Positions 1 to 11,123 of a DNA stretch of 64,000 nucleotides are shown in pieces (position 1 is the stretch's first letter; each line of letters opens with the position of its first letter). The stretch lies in the NCBI RefSeq assembly GCF_028372415.1, contig NC_092878.1, forward strand, positions 68,961,830 through 69,025,829, given 5' to 3'. The position numbers were made by a program, and so were the translations under genes. The notes beneath the pieces are model-generated. The model saw only the letters and a list, made by a program, of their open reading frames with translations. It had not been told where the DNA came from and ran no database searches. This stretch comes from Notamacropus eugenii (taxonomy: Eukaryota > Chordata > Mammalia > Diprotodontia > Macropodidae).

Positions 1-1290
1 AACTTAAAAATAAATGGAACTTTTTTTTTTAAATTAATGTCGTATCTATCTTAAACCAAAGGCAAGAATTATCTCTAATGGGGATAATTTGAAATCTTTC
101 AAATAAATTCAGTGGTGAAACATAGGTATCTTGTGATCAGCACTATTATTCAATATTGTATCCGAAATGGCTAGTTATAACAAGAAAATGATATTCAATC
201 AATGACAAAAGACAATGAGGAGAGAAAATTTATTTGACAGATGATATGATGGCATACTGGGAGAATACTAAAATATCAATTAGAATTATTTGAAATAATA
301 ACTTTAGCAATGTTGCAGAATATAAAATCATCCTCATGAATTATATATAAGCAACAAAACCTAACACTAAGGAATAAAAAGAGTAATTCCATTTAAAATA
401 CTTGCATACAATGTAAAATACTTGGGAGTCTATGTCTAAAGACAAACTCAAGAAGTATATGAACTTAATTATAAAATGTCTTTCATGCAAATACAGACAG
501 GTCTAAACAAATCAAACAATATTAATTGGTTTTTATTGGATGAATTAGTGTAATAAAAATTGCAATTCTGTACAAGCTAATTTACTTTCTTCAGTGCTGT
601 GGAGGAGACATGGAAGAACAGGTTCATTATTTTCCTATTGGCTACTAGTCTTCCCATTGTTAGAACAATGTGGAACTATGCCCATAGGGTTATAAAATTT
701 GGTGTACCCTTTGATCCTGCAATACAGCTATCCCATTTATATCCCAAAGAAATAAAAGGGGGAAAATTATTTGTACAAAAATATTTTTAGAAGTACTTTG
801 CAGTTGGCAAAGAATTGCAAACTGGGTTGATGTTAATCAATTTGGGAATGGGCAAAGGAGTTGTGATATATGATGTAATATTGTTGTGCTATAAGAAATC
901 AGAAAAACCTTACAAATGTATAAGAATTCATTGAGATTTATGTGATCAGAACCAGTGCAACAGTACAGAGTAACAGCAATATTTTAGTGATGGTCAGCTG
1001 TGAAATACCTAGGTACTCATATCAAGAAAAAAGATTCAAGACAATTCCAAAAGACCTATGAAGAAAAATACTATTCATCTCCAAAGACAGAACTGGTAAA
1101 TTCTGAAGGTTGATTGAAGGAAACTATTTGATTTCATTTTTGCAATGTGGCTAATATGGAAATAAATTTTTAAGACTTTACATTTTAGTTGATATTAAAT
1201 TGCTTACCTTCACAAGGAGGTGGGAAGAGTGGGAGTTAGGGAAAAAATGTGAAATTCATTTTAAAAAGGGATGTTAATTTTTTACATGAC
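1..1290 (+). mobile_element. Old L1 fragment: end of ORF2 plus 3'UTR
   Basis: This is a degenerate LINE-1 remnant in sense orientation. Around 230-260 the translation resembles the reverse-transcriptase core motif (LTDDMMAYW in place of FADDM). Positions 599-790 keep the ORF2 C-terminal stretch with WNYAHR and FGVPFDPAIQL, matching IWNHSQR/CIPFDPAIALLGL in the complete L1 at 43-50 kb. From about 930 onward the sequence follows the L1 3'UTR (spaced 'agtaacagcaat' and 'cagctgtgaaa' motifs). Many stops and frame changes show it is dead. It starts before the window. Family assignment is secure; the right boundary is approximate. Confidence 0.8.
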
Positions 1291-1454
1291 ATTGGAAGGT
1301 ATTTAATGAAGTAAAATATATTAAAATAATACTTTGAAAGAATGTAATGATAAATTCAATGTTCTACTAAGAGTTATCCAGTACACCTATTTTTCCCATA
1401 GCCCCTTCAGCATTTGCCATTTTCCTTTTTTGTCACATTTATTTCTACAGTAGA

Positions 1455-1605
1455 TCAATTAATAAATAAACAGACATAAAGCATCTTTTATGTTCCACAA
1501 ACAGTATTATGTCCTGGGAATACAAAATAAGTAAAAAACAGCATGTACCTTCAGTGAATTTAGCATCTAATAAATATGAGATGGAAACTCAAATTTGAAT
1601 AAATA
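1455..1605 (+). repeat. MIR/Ther-1-like CORE-SINE remnant
   Basis: The order 'ttatgttccacaaacagtat', 'gtcctgggaatacaaa' and 'ccttcagtgaatttagca' follows the conserved start of mammalian CORE-SINEs (small tail of 'catttattgagtgcc', then 'ctggggatacaaa', then 'ccctcaaggagctta'). It is heavily diverged, so the subfamily is open. Confidence 0.5.
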
Positions 1606-2185
1606 TTCATTTTCTTCATCATTAGTGATTCAAAATTTAAAAATATTTCTAGAAATTCAAGTCAATTGAGTGAATAGTCTAGCAATAATATGATGAACTT
1701 TTGAATGCTAAAAGCTATCAGGGTGACAAAGGAGGACAGAAACACCTCAAGTTGTAAAAATGGAAAAAATTAGAAAAAATCATAGTCAATCAACTGATAT
1801 TTGTCTTTTTAATTTTGATATATCTCCAGTCTGTTCAAGGGCAGACCTGATCCCAACAAAGAATTATAGGAACAACAGTAACCATAATAGCAATGACCAT
1901 GATTATGACAACAACTTCAAACACTATACTGTCTATTCATATACTTTGTTTTTTTATCTATTGGAGGAAATTTCTCTATTTCATTGTTTTAGGCAAATTT
2001 GGTTTGCTTCTTTTAAATGTCACAAGTGTTTAGAATATCTATTTTATTTAAAAACTACTTCATTTTATTAATTTAATTTAAAAAAAATTTATAGATGCCT
2101 TCTTTGGCTCTCAGGATAATGTATGAATGAACTTTTTTCACCTAGTAAATGGATCTGTTCATCTTTCCCTTTTGAAATGATTTAG
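1606..2185. other. AT-rich stretch, nothing recognised
   Basis: No repeat family or gene is recognised. A 103-codon open frame at 1760-2071 is low-complexity in its first half (Asn/His/Asp-rich) and has no recognisable domain or start context, so I do not call it a gene. Confidence 0.5.
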
Positions 2186-2965
2186 AGGGCAGAGCAAAGA
2201 TGGTGGAGTAGAAGCACAGATCTGATCTAGCTCTACTCCCAAAGCATTTAAAATACCTGTAAAAGTGACTCCAAACAAATTTTAGAGTAACCAAAACCAT
2301 AAAATGAGAGAGTAAAACATTTCAAGCCCAAGATAGCCTGGAAGGTAGACAGGAAGGGTCTATCACATCAGGCTTAGAGCAAAGCCCAGTCCAGCTTGGG
2401 ACTTACTAACAGAGACAGAAGTGTACAGGAGCAGGTCTCCGAGTGTGGAATCACATGCAGCTGATATGGTCTGCAGATTTCTCAAACTCCAAAGACAATT
2501 TCAAAGGTCAGTGAGAAAGCTCTTTCACCTGGGTGATAGGGAGTTTGGTCACACCCTAACCCTGATCCCAAGGCAGCAGCAGTCACTGCAATTGCAATGT
2601 ACATTTCTGGAACTTTCAACCTATAGACACTGGGAAAATCAGCAGCTGATCTGGGTGTCAGTCCTGTATGACACTCCTGGGATGAGGAGGAGCCCTGGTG
2701 TGGCAGTGAAAAGGGGTGGCTGTGGAGAGGGAATCATATTCGCAGTACCAGGGCAAAAAGGAGTGCTTTCGGTTGCTCACAGAACAAAACACAGAGCAGG
2801 AGAGGTGCAACACCTGTCCCTTGACTATACCACTTTAGAGGACCTGGAAAACTACAGGTTCCTAAAGACATTACAGGGATCAATGCATACAAAAATCTCT
2901 GAAACCTGGGATAGAATACCTTCTACTTGACCAAGGATTCAAAAGTCGAGTACTTGAATGGGAAA

Positions 2966-4025
2966 ATGCCCTAAAACATGAAAATAAGACTATAGAAGGT
3001 GACTTTCTTAGTAACTAGGTATGTTTTTCTATCTTTTCAGATAACGAAGAACAAATCATACAATTAGAGGAAGACAGCATGGTCATGGCTCCCACATCCA
3101 AATGCAATGCAATGGTCTCAGACAACTGAAGAGCTCAAAATGTATTTTGAAAATCAAATAGTGGAGGAAAAGTTGAGAAGAAAAATGAGAGCAATGCAAG
3201 AAAATCATGACAAAAGAATAAACAGCTTGCTAAAGAAGTGTCCCCCAAATTTTCAAAAAATTAACACCTTTAAAAATATACTAACACAAATGACAAAGGA
3301 GGTCCAAAAACTCAATGAGGAGAAGAATGTCTTAAAGAGCAGAATTGGCCAAATGGAAAAGGAGGTCCAAGAGCTCACTGAAGAAAATCGTTCTTTAAAA
3401 ATTAGAATGAAGCAGATGGAAGCTAATGATACTATAAGTCAAGAAATTATGAAACAAAACCAAAAGAATGAAAAAATACAAGTTAATATGAAATATCTCA
3501 TTGGAGAAACAACAGATCTGGAAAATAGATCCAGGAGAGAGAATTTTGAAATGATTGGACTACTTGAAAATCATGATCAAAAAAAGATCCTAGACATCAT
3601 ATTCCAAGAAATTGTCAAAGAATACTGCCCTGATATTCTAGAACCAGAGGGTAAAATAGAAATGGAAAAAATTCACTGATTACCTCCTGAAAGGGACATG
3701 AAAAGGAAACATCCTAGGAATACTTTAGCCAAGTTCCAGAGTTCTCACGTCAAGGAGAAAATATTACAGAAAGAAACAATTCAAGTAATGGGGAAATACA
3801 GTCAGGATAACATAGAGTTTAGCAGATTCTACACTAAGGGATCAAAGGGGTTGGAATATGACATTCAGAGATCAATAGAGATAGGATTAAAAGCAAGAAT
3901 CACCTACTCAGCAAAAGTGAGTATAATAAATCAGGGAAAGAATGGCCATTCAATGAAAGAGAGATCTTTGAAGTATTCTTGTTGAAAAGACCAGAGCTGA
4001 ATAGAAAATTTAACATTCAGATATA
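2966..4025 (+). pseudogene. HAL1 ORF1 remnant (L1 ORF1p-like)
   Basis: L1 ORF1p is an RNA-binding trimeric chaperone of the L1 ribonucleoprotein. Here the coiled-coil part survives at 3107-3679 with heptad-like stretches such as MEKEVQELTEENRSLK, followed by the RNA-recognition region (YLIGETTDLENRSRRENFEMIGL, given here only as landmark, residues ~125-150). A stop just after KIEMEKIH and a frame change split it from the C-terminal domain at 3698-3985 (LAKFQSSHVKEKILQ, ITYSAKVSII). It is not translatable as one protein. Confidence 0.8.
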
Positions 4026-4171
4026 AGAATCAAGAGAAACATGAAAAAGTAAACAGGAAAGAGAAGCCATAATGAACTCATTGAAGTTTAACTCGTTGAA
4101 GCTTATATTCTTACACTGAATGATGATATTTGTAAATCATGAGAACTTTTTCAGTGTTAGGGTAGTGAGAA

Positions 4172-4395
4172 GGAATATACATACATGCATGCATGTATAC
4201 ATATGTGCGTGTCTTTATATATGTGTGTATAAGTGTGTATGTATGCATGTGAATATGCATATATGTAGATATAGATGTATATGAGTATGGTTGCATGTGA
4301 ATATTATGTATATGTAGATGTGCATATGTACATAGGTTTGTACGTGTATATGTATGTGTGTACACATATATACACACACATACACACATACATAG
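4172..4395 (+). repeat. TG/TA/CA-rich microsatellite in HAL1 3'UTR
   Basis: Degenerate alternating purine-pyrimidine sequence (tatg, tgtg, catg and acac units) sits about 150 bases after the ORF1 end. Open frames on the minus strand here are translations of the simple repeat and are not genes. Confidence 0.9.
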
Positions 4396-4448
4396 ACAGA
4401 GGGCACAGGGTTAGGTGAATATGAAGGGTGATTGCCTAAAAGTAAAAT

Positions 4449-4760
4449 TTATTGTTGTTGTGCTACTCCTTCAGTGCTGAAGAAGACCACGCAAACAGAG
4501 AAATGATGACATGACTTGCACTTGACTTTGTTCTGAGTGAGGTGTAAGGCCACCAGCCTCACTGCTCCTCCAGAGTCATCTGAATCCAGTGACCTGATAT
4601 TACTCAGGATGACTAGAGACGACCCAGGATGCAGGAAGACCTTGGCCCTTCTGGAGGAGAATGTGTCTGGTGAACCCTCCCTCACTGAAAACAAAGTCAA
4701 GTGCAAGTCATATCATCCTTTCTCTGATGGCATGATCTTCTGCAACAAAAGATGAAAAAT
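4449..4760. repeat. Inverted-dimer marsupial SINE (fold-back)
   Basis: Positions 4449-4650 read as the 3' half of a SINE in minus orientation, beginning 'ttgttgttgtgc' (reverse of an ACAACAA tail). At about 4651 the sequence switches to the same SINE half in plus orientation ('ctggaggagaatgtgtct' to 'gatggcatgatcttctgc'). The stretch 'acaaagtcaagtgcaagtca' at 4691-4710 is the near-complement of 4511-4533. Arms of roughly 100 bases can fold on themselves. A 'taaaattta' repeat flanks both sides. Confidence 0.75.
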
Positions 4761-5545
4761 AAAATTTATTTTTGAGTGGATTGTACTAGGAGTAAGAGAA
4801 AAGGAGTCATACAAGGTAGCAGATCATATCACATGACAGAAGCAAGAAAGAGCTTCTTTGATGGAGGTGAAGAAATGGGGGATGAAAGGAATTAAGTGAG
4901 CCTTACTCTAATGAGATTTGGCTTTAGGAAGGAATCAAACACACTCAGTTGGATATGGAAATCTTTTTTGGCCCTGCAGGAAGGCGGGGGGTGGGGTGGG
5001 GTGGGGGATAGGAAAGGAAAGATAATAGAAAGGACAGGAAATTGGGGAAAGAAATAATCAGAACTAAATACTCTCATGGGAGGCCGGGTCAGATGGGAAG
5101 GCGGAATAAATGGAGGGCAGGATAGGACAGGGGAAATGTATTTATCATTTTGCAACCTGTTATGGAAGTGTTTTGCATGAATACACACACTTGACCTATA
5201 CTGAATTGCTTGTATTCTCAATGAGAATGGGTGGGGTGGGAGGAAGGGAGAGAACAAGAAACTCAAAGTTTTAACAATGAATGCTAAAAATTGTTTTAGC
5301 ATGCAAGTAGGAAATAAGATGTACTGGCAATGAGCTATAGAAATTGTTTTTGTCTTACAGGAAAAGAGAAGGGTGAGCATAAGAGAATAGGAGTTAATAG
5401 AAGAGATGAAAGATTGGAAGAAGGTGGGGATTGGATGCATGCTGTCCTGGAGTGAGGGCTGGGGAGAGATGGGAATAAAATTTTGAATTCAAATTCTTGT
5501 GGATTTGAAAGTTGAGAAGAGAAAAATAAATTATACTTTAAAAAT

Positions 5546-5860
5546 TACTTAGAAATATCAATATTCTGATTGGAATTGTTTTGTCTATGTCCCCCTAACA
5601 CGTAAGTTGTGGCATTCCTTTCATTCTATTTGCTGAAATTATTGTTTCTATCATAAGTTCTTTGACAGATCAATAATATTTTAATTAATTTTATATGTGT
5701 CTTTAGTAGCCTCTTATTGCATTGTTTTAGTAAAAGACGTTTAATATTCATATTTTCTCTATATGCATATATAGACATATATACACAAACATATTTATTT
5801 ATATCAAATATTATTCTATATTATATTAGAAATCCTAACAATAGCAATAAGAGAAGAAAA
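5546..5860. other. AT-rich gap, nothing recognised
   Basis: The stretch includes a short degenerate TATA/CATA run at about 5760-5800. I see no gene and no confident repeat family. Confidence 0.4.
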
Positions 5861-8170
5861 AAGAAATAACAGGAACCAGAATGAAAAATGAGATGGTAAA
5901 ACAATATATTTTTGCAGGTGATATGACGATGTACTTAGAAAATCCCAAAGACTCAAGTAAAACATGAGTTGAAACAATTAACAATTTTCTGAAAGTAGCA
6001 GGATATAAAGTAATTCCGTGTAAATCAAGAGTATTCTTAAAAACGAGAAATAAAAACCTGCAGAAAATAAATGGTAAGAGATAAACGACTTAAATAACTC
6101 TAAGAATACATGCATATGTATACATGTATGTATGCATATAGATACATGGACAGATAGGTGGTGCAGGAGTTCAAATCTAACCTCAGACACTTGACACTCA
6201 CTAGCTGTGTGACCTTGGGCAAGTTACTTAACCTCAATTGCCTCATCCTGAGTCATTTCCAGTTATCCTGATGAATATCTGGTCACTGGATTTAGATGGC
6301 TCTGGAGGAGAGGTGAGGCTAGTGATCTGCACAGCCCTCCCTCACTCAAAACAAAATCAAGTACAAGTCATGTCATCATTTCTCTGATGGCATGTTCTTT
6401 TTCGGCAATGAAGAACGAACATACACACATATATGTATATTTGTGAGTATTGTTTTCATACAAACTAATTTATATATTTAGTGGTATTTCAATTAGACTA
6501 CAAAAAATTTTTCACCAATTTGGAAAATATGATAACAAAATTCATTTGGAAAAAAATGTTAAGAATATTAATAGAACTAATAAAAATGGAAAGGAAGGTA
6601 GTTCAGCAGTAGTAGAACTTAAACTATGTCATAAGGCAGTAATTTTCAAAACTGTAATTTTCAGTCCTGGTTGAGAAATAGAATGGGAGTTCAGTGGAAC
6701 AGAATGGAGATATAATTTGCAGGAGCAAATGAATATAGTGACCTTGCATTTGACAACTGCAAAGACAAGTTTTGGGGATAAGAGTTCATTATTTGTCTTT
6801 TTTGGAATGCTAGAAAGTAGTGTGGTGGAAATTGGTCATAGATCAAGATCTTACACTATTTATCAAGATTTATCAAAATGGATATATAACCTAGAGAAAA
6901 CAGATATTACATGCAAATTTGAAGGATAAGGAACATATTAAATATCTGACATGGATAGGGGAATAATTTATGAGTAAACAATACAAAACTTTGTGAGGTA
7001 TAAGATAATTTTATATTAAGCTAATTGAGGATTATATATATATTTATATTGAGAATTATATATATATGTAAGATAACAAACAATTAATTAATGTTTCATA
7101 GATATCTTGAGTTATACTACAAAAGCTTAATTTCAGGTAAAGTATTTTATTAAAATTTATTTTAAAGTTTTAATTAAACTAACAAAGGTTTACAGATAAA
7201 ATAAGTGTAACCAAGGTCAGTAGGAAAAAAGGAATTTTAGAGAAAATTATATGGAGTTCCTCAGATAAAGGTCTAATATCTAAAATATATAGAAAACATT
7301 ATTATATCTATGAGAATGTAAGTTATTCCCCCAATTGATAAATGGTCAAAAGATATGAACTGGAAAATTTCCAATGAAGAAATAAAAAAAAATTATAATC
7401 ATATAAAATCCTCTAAATCATCCTTTATTCGAGGAATGCAAATTAAAACAACTTTGAGATATAATTGCACAGCTATGAAATTGGCTGAAATTTTAAGAGG
7501 GAAAAGCAATAAATGTTAGAGGACGTGTAAAAATTGGGACACATTTTCTGTTGGTGCAACTGTGAACACATTTTGCAGAGCAATTTCGAATTTTGCCCAA
7601 AGTGTTTTCTTGCTGTCTTTAACTTTTGACCCAGCAATACCACTACCTGGTCTTTTTCCAAAGATGATTAGGTAAAAATAGGAAAAGGCTTATGTATTCT
7701 AAAATATTTATAGCAGCTGTTATTTTGGTGCCAAAGAACTTGAAACTGCATGGATGCCTGGCAATTGTGGAATGGCTGAGCAAGCTGTGGTATATGATTG
7801 TGATGGAATACTACTGTGCTGTAAGAAATGATGAGCTCAATGATTTTAGGAAAAAAATATAGATTTGCTCAACATAATGAAGACTGAAATGATTAGAACC
7901 TAGAGAATGCTGGATATGATAAGAACAATATCATTTTAAGAAAAACTTTGAGTGCGTAAGTCATTTTGGTTATTATGAGTATTCAAATTACATAAAAGGA
8001 CGTATGAGAAAGATGTTAATCTTCATTCAGAGAAAGAACTGATAAATTGAAACATATATAGAATATCAACACACATGTACACAAACACACAGACAAACAT
8101 ACAGAAACATTTCTCTAATGGTAGCTATCCCTGAGGAGTAAAGGGAGGAAGAAAAAAGATTAAAAACTAT
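5861..8170 (+). mobile_element. Old L1 ORF2 remnant split by a SINE
   Basis: Translation at 5900-6040 gives the reverse-transcriptase signature region IFAGDMTMYLENPKDSSK and NNFLKVAGYK; the catalytic FADDM is mutated to FAGDM. After a SINE (6147-6425), ORF2 resumes. Positions 7330-7450 give PIDKWSKD, MNWKISNEEIKKNYNH and MQIKTTLRY, and 7740-7840 gives a stretch like KLWYMIVMEYYCAVRNDE. These match the ORF2 C-terminus of the full-length L1 at 43-47 kb in order. Multiple stops and frameshifts make it non-functional. Confidence 0.8.
6147..6425 (+). repeat. tRNA-derived marsupial SINE
   Basis: It contains 'gagttcaaatctaacctcag', 'ctagctgtgtgaccttgggc' and 'aagttacttaacctcaattg', then 'ggtcactggatttagatggc' and an end with 'gaagaacgaacatacaca'. 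This is the common marsupial SINE layout: a tRNA-like head and a LINE-derived tail. It interrupts the L1 remnant. Confidence 0.8.
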
Positions 8171-8297
8171 AAATTTATTACATATTTAAAAGGAATAGCA
8201 AGTTGTAGATAATTGAATTGCAGTTACATGTTCAATCCTATTTCCTCTTCCTATTGTATTATGTTATGGAAATACCTGTCTTGTTTTTTATTTTTTA

Positions 8298-8298
8298 A

Positions 8299-8322
<24 letters not shown>
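8298..8322. repeat. (TA)n microsatellite
   Basis: Uninterrupted TA dinucleotides immediately precede the 3' end of the next minus-strand HAL1. Confidence 0.95.
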
Positions 8323-8330
<8 letters not shown>

Positions 8331-9179
8331 TATTTTTCAGTTTTCAATATACACTTCCACAAGAATTTGAATTCCAGATTTTCTCCACATCTCTTCCCAA
8401 CCTTACCCCAGGACAACATTCACCTCATCCACCCCATCCACCCCTTCCTCCAGTCTATCTTCCGTTCTATCATCCCACCCTTCTACTTTTCTCCTCCTAT
8501 CTATTTTCCTCTAGGGTAAAATGGATTTCTATACCTCATTGTCTGTACATTATTTCCTAGTGGCAGTCTAAAACAAATTTTAGCATTCATTTTTAAAGTT
8601 TTGAGTTCCACATTCTCTCCTTTCCTAACTCCCCACCCACCTTCACTGAGAAAGCAAGGAGTAAAATTTGGTTATACAGGTGTAGCAATGCAAAGCACTT
8701 CCATAGTAGTTATGTTGCAAAAGTCTAAGCACTTTTTCCTCTATCCTCTTCCCCTCACCATTTATTCCATTCTCTCCCTTGACCTGTCCACTCACAATAG
8801 TGTTTGCTTCTATCACTCCCCAATTTGCTGTCCCTTCTATTAGCTTCTTTTTCCTATTATCTTCCCCCCTGTCCTCCTGCAGGGAAAAACAGACTTCCAT
8901 ATCTAATTAAGTGTGTTTTATTCCCTCCTTGAGCCAAATCTCATGAAAGTGAGACTCCCTTCCTCTTTTATGTGAAATAATTTGCTACATTCTACTTCTC
9001 CCTTCCTTTTACTTTTAGTATATTCCACTCAACAGTATATTTTGTTGTTTTAGTTATTCTCCCTTCATAGTCACCTCACCCTGTACCTTCTGTATACATG
9101 TATACATATACACATACACATACCTACATATATGCATGCACATATATAATATGCACATACAGACATACCCATACACACC

Positions 9180-9234
<55 letters not shown>

Positions 9235-9495
9235 ATATATATGTCAAATATATTCCCTCTAACTATCCTAATACTGAAGAAGGTCACATGAGTTACAAAT
9301 ATCATCTTTCCATATAGGAATGTAAACAGTTCAACTTTAATAAGTACCTTTTGCTTTCTCTTTCCTTTTTACCTTTTCATGCTTCTCTTGATTCTTTTAT
9401 TTGAAAGTCCTTCAAAGATTTTATTTCATTGAAGTTCCATTTTTCCCCTGAAGTTTTATACTCAGATTTGCTGGGTAGATGATTGTCATCTTCTT
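8323..9495 (-). mobile_element. HAL1 fragment: 3'UTR and ORF1 C-terminal edge
   Basis: Read on the minus strand, the end is 'gaattcaaattcttgtggaa' followed by 'aactgaaaaataaataaa', the standard HAL1 3' end. The 3'UTR continues through 'gttttgcaaaactac'-like sequence to a TG/TA microsatellite, 'gtaactcatgtgacc', and finally a short part of ORF1's last codons at 9400-9490. It is 5' truncated or interrupted at about 9495 by a second HAL1. Confidence 0.75.
9180..9243. repeat. (TA)n(TG)n microsatellite in HAL1 3'UTR
   Basis: A run of TA dinucleotides passes into TG dinucleotides, then 'tacatatatatg'. It occupies the same 3'UTR position as microsatellites in the other HAL1 copies. Confidence 0.95.
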
Positions 9496-10490
9496 AAATT
9501 AATTAGTTATTTTTTAGTTTTCAACAGACACTTCCACAAGATGTGAGTTCCAAATTTTCTTCCGATCTCTCCCTTCTACCCACTCCAAGACAGTGTGCAT
9601 TCTGATTATCACTTCCCCCAATCTTATCTTCTTCTGGTTGTATGCTTTGATCTTCCTCATCTGAAAGGATGGAAGAAAGTAATTTTTCACCAGGAAAGTT
9701 TCCTTGTTAGTTCTATTTTTCCCCTTTTGGGACATTTTTCCAGTCAATTACTTGTCATTATACCACCCCAGGTTTCAGAGGCTTTGTGCAGCTGTTCTCT
9801 GTGATATCTCTAGAGACCAGTAAGTTTCCAGTTCCCCTGAAGTGATATAATAAAGGGAGAGGTGTTTGCTCCTCTCTTGGCCTGTGCTCTGGTGTATGAG
9901 CAATCAAACTGCCCTGGAACTGTGAGTAGGATTCCCTCTTCACTGCCACCACCAGCTCTGCCACACCAGTGCCCTTCCTTACCTCAGGAGCACCACTCAG
10001 GATTGAGACCTATATCAGCTGCTCGATTCCCCCAGGATCTGTAGGCTGAGAGCTCCAGAACTGGATGCTGTTGCCGCTGCCACTACCCTGGGGCCGGAAC
10101 TGATGATCAGGACTAGGTCTGGAGCCCTACCATACTCCCCCCTCATTCAGGTGAAAGAGCTTCCTCACTGACATTTGAAGCTGTCTTTGGCATTTGTTGG
10201 TTGAGAAATATGGAAACAGCAGCCACTGCCCATGACTAGCCTACTCTAGTCCTGTCTGTGCTGCCCAACCCACACAGCTGTGCTCAGTTCCAAACAAGGT
10301 GTGATAGACCCTTCCTGTTGGCCTTATAAGATGTCTTGGGCTGGAAATCTGTTTCACTCTGCCATTTTCTGGCTTCTGCTGCTCTTGAATTTGTTTATCG
10401 TCAATTTTTATAAATATTTTAAAGGATTTGGGGGTAGAGCTTGAGCATATCTGCACTTCTACTCTGCGTTTTTTGTTCCATCTGCTCCAT
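9496..10490 (-). mobile_element. HAL1 with large internal deletion
   Basis: The minus strand begins with an L1/HAL1 5' end (complement of 10450-10490, 'cagagtagaagtgcag'), runs through the 5'UTR (10490 to about 9750) and enters the ORF1 N-terminus (TKETFLVKNYFLPSFQM, encoded about 9720-9650). It then jumps directly to the last ~120 bases of the 3'UTR at about 9625. Most of ORF1 and of the 3'UTR is missing. The 3' end lies next to the ORF1 edge of the flanking HAL1, which suggests insertion into it. Confidence 0.7.
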
Positions 10491-10857
10491 TGATTCTGAA
10501 GTTCAGAATAAAAGCGACCCAAAATAAATAAATATAATAATATTTTATGATGCCTAAGAGGAGTCACTAAAAAAATGTTATTTGTAACAATTGTAATTTT
10601 ATAAAATGAAAACTTAACAAATGAGTCTTTAAAGACACTTTGAGCTGGTTCCAACACATCCTTTCCTGAGATGAAAGTTTGTTCCACGAAAGACAGGGAA
10701 ATATGGGCACTTACTTAAGGAAACAACACAGAGACGAACATGGAACAGAATGGGGAAGCCAGTAGTGGCAATGACAACTTTCACTTCCTTCATCATCTCG
10801 AAGAGACTGTGGATCCACATAGGGAAGGAGAAAACTCATTTTAAATTGTAAAATGCT
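10491..10857. other. No recognised repeat; possible exon-like stretch
   Basis: On the minus strand about 10817-10705 there is an open stretch with LFEMMKEVKVVIATTGFPI and LFHVRLCVVS, followed by 'cttaagtaagtg', which looks like a splice-donor consensus. I do not recognise the peptide, and the open frame is only 63 codons. It could equally be chance, so no gene is called. Confidence 0.25.
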
Positions 10858-10867
10858 AATAGAGAAG

Positions 10868-11113
10868 AAGGGCAGCTAGGTAGCCGAGTGTAAAGACAAC
10901 CTGGCCGGGATTCAGAAAGACAAATTCAAATCCATCCCCTTGTGCTTGTTACCTGTGTGTCTCTGAGCAAGTCACGTAATTCTGTTTGCCTCACTTTTTT
11001 TCATCTGTAAACCTATAGAAGAAAATGGCATACCACTCCAGTGTGTTTGCTGGAAAACCCCAAAGATGATCGCAAAAAGTCAGACCTGACTGAAATGACT
11101 AAACAACAACAAC
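10868..11113 (+). repeat. tRNA-derived SINE with AAC tail
   Basis: It starts 'aagggcagctaggtagccga', carries 'aaattcaaatccatcccctt' and 'gagcaagtcacgtaattctg', and ends in an AAC-repeat tail. The flanks carry a 10-bp direct repeat 'aatagagaag' at 10858-10867 and 11114-11123, a good target-site duplication. Confidence 0.85.
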
Positions 11114-11123
11114 AATAGAGAAG

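Larger units (their letters stand above)
2186..5545 (+). mobile_element. HAL1 element, near full length, old
   Basis: The element opens with a recognisable L1/HAL1 5' end ('gcaaagatggtggagtagaa'), runs through a roughly 780-bp 5'UTR, a broken ORF1 and a long purine-rich 3'UTR, and ends in 'atgaaa/atgttgaaaact'-like A-rich sequence near 5540. No ORF2 lies between ORF1 and the 3' end, which is the definition of HAL1. An inverted-dimer SINE (4449-4760) interrupts the 3'UTR, flanked by 'taaaattta' on both sides. Retrotransposition would depend on ORF2p supplied in trans by L1; that is family knowledge rather than visible here. Confidence 0.8.

Noticed and set aside
4111-4406. His/Tyr/Thr-rich minus-strand open frames
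   Set aside because: They derive from the TG/TA/CA microsatellite in the HAL1 3'UTR.
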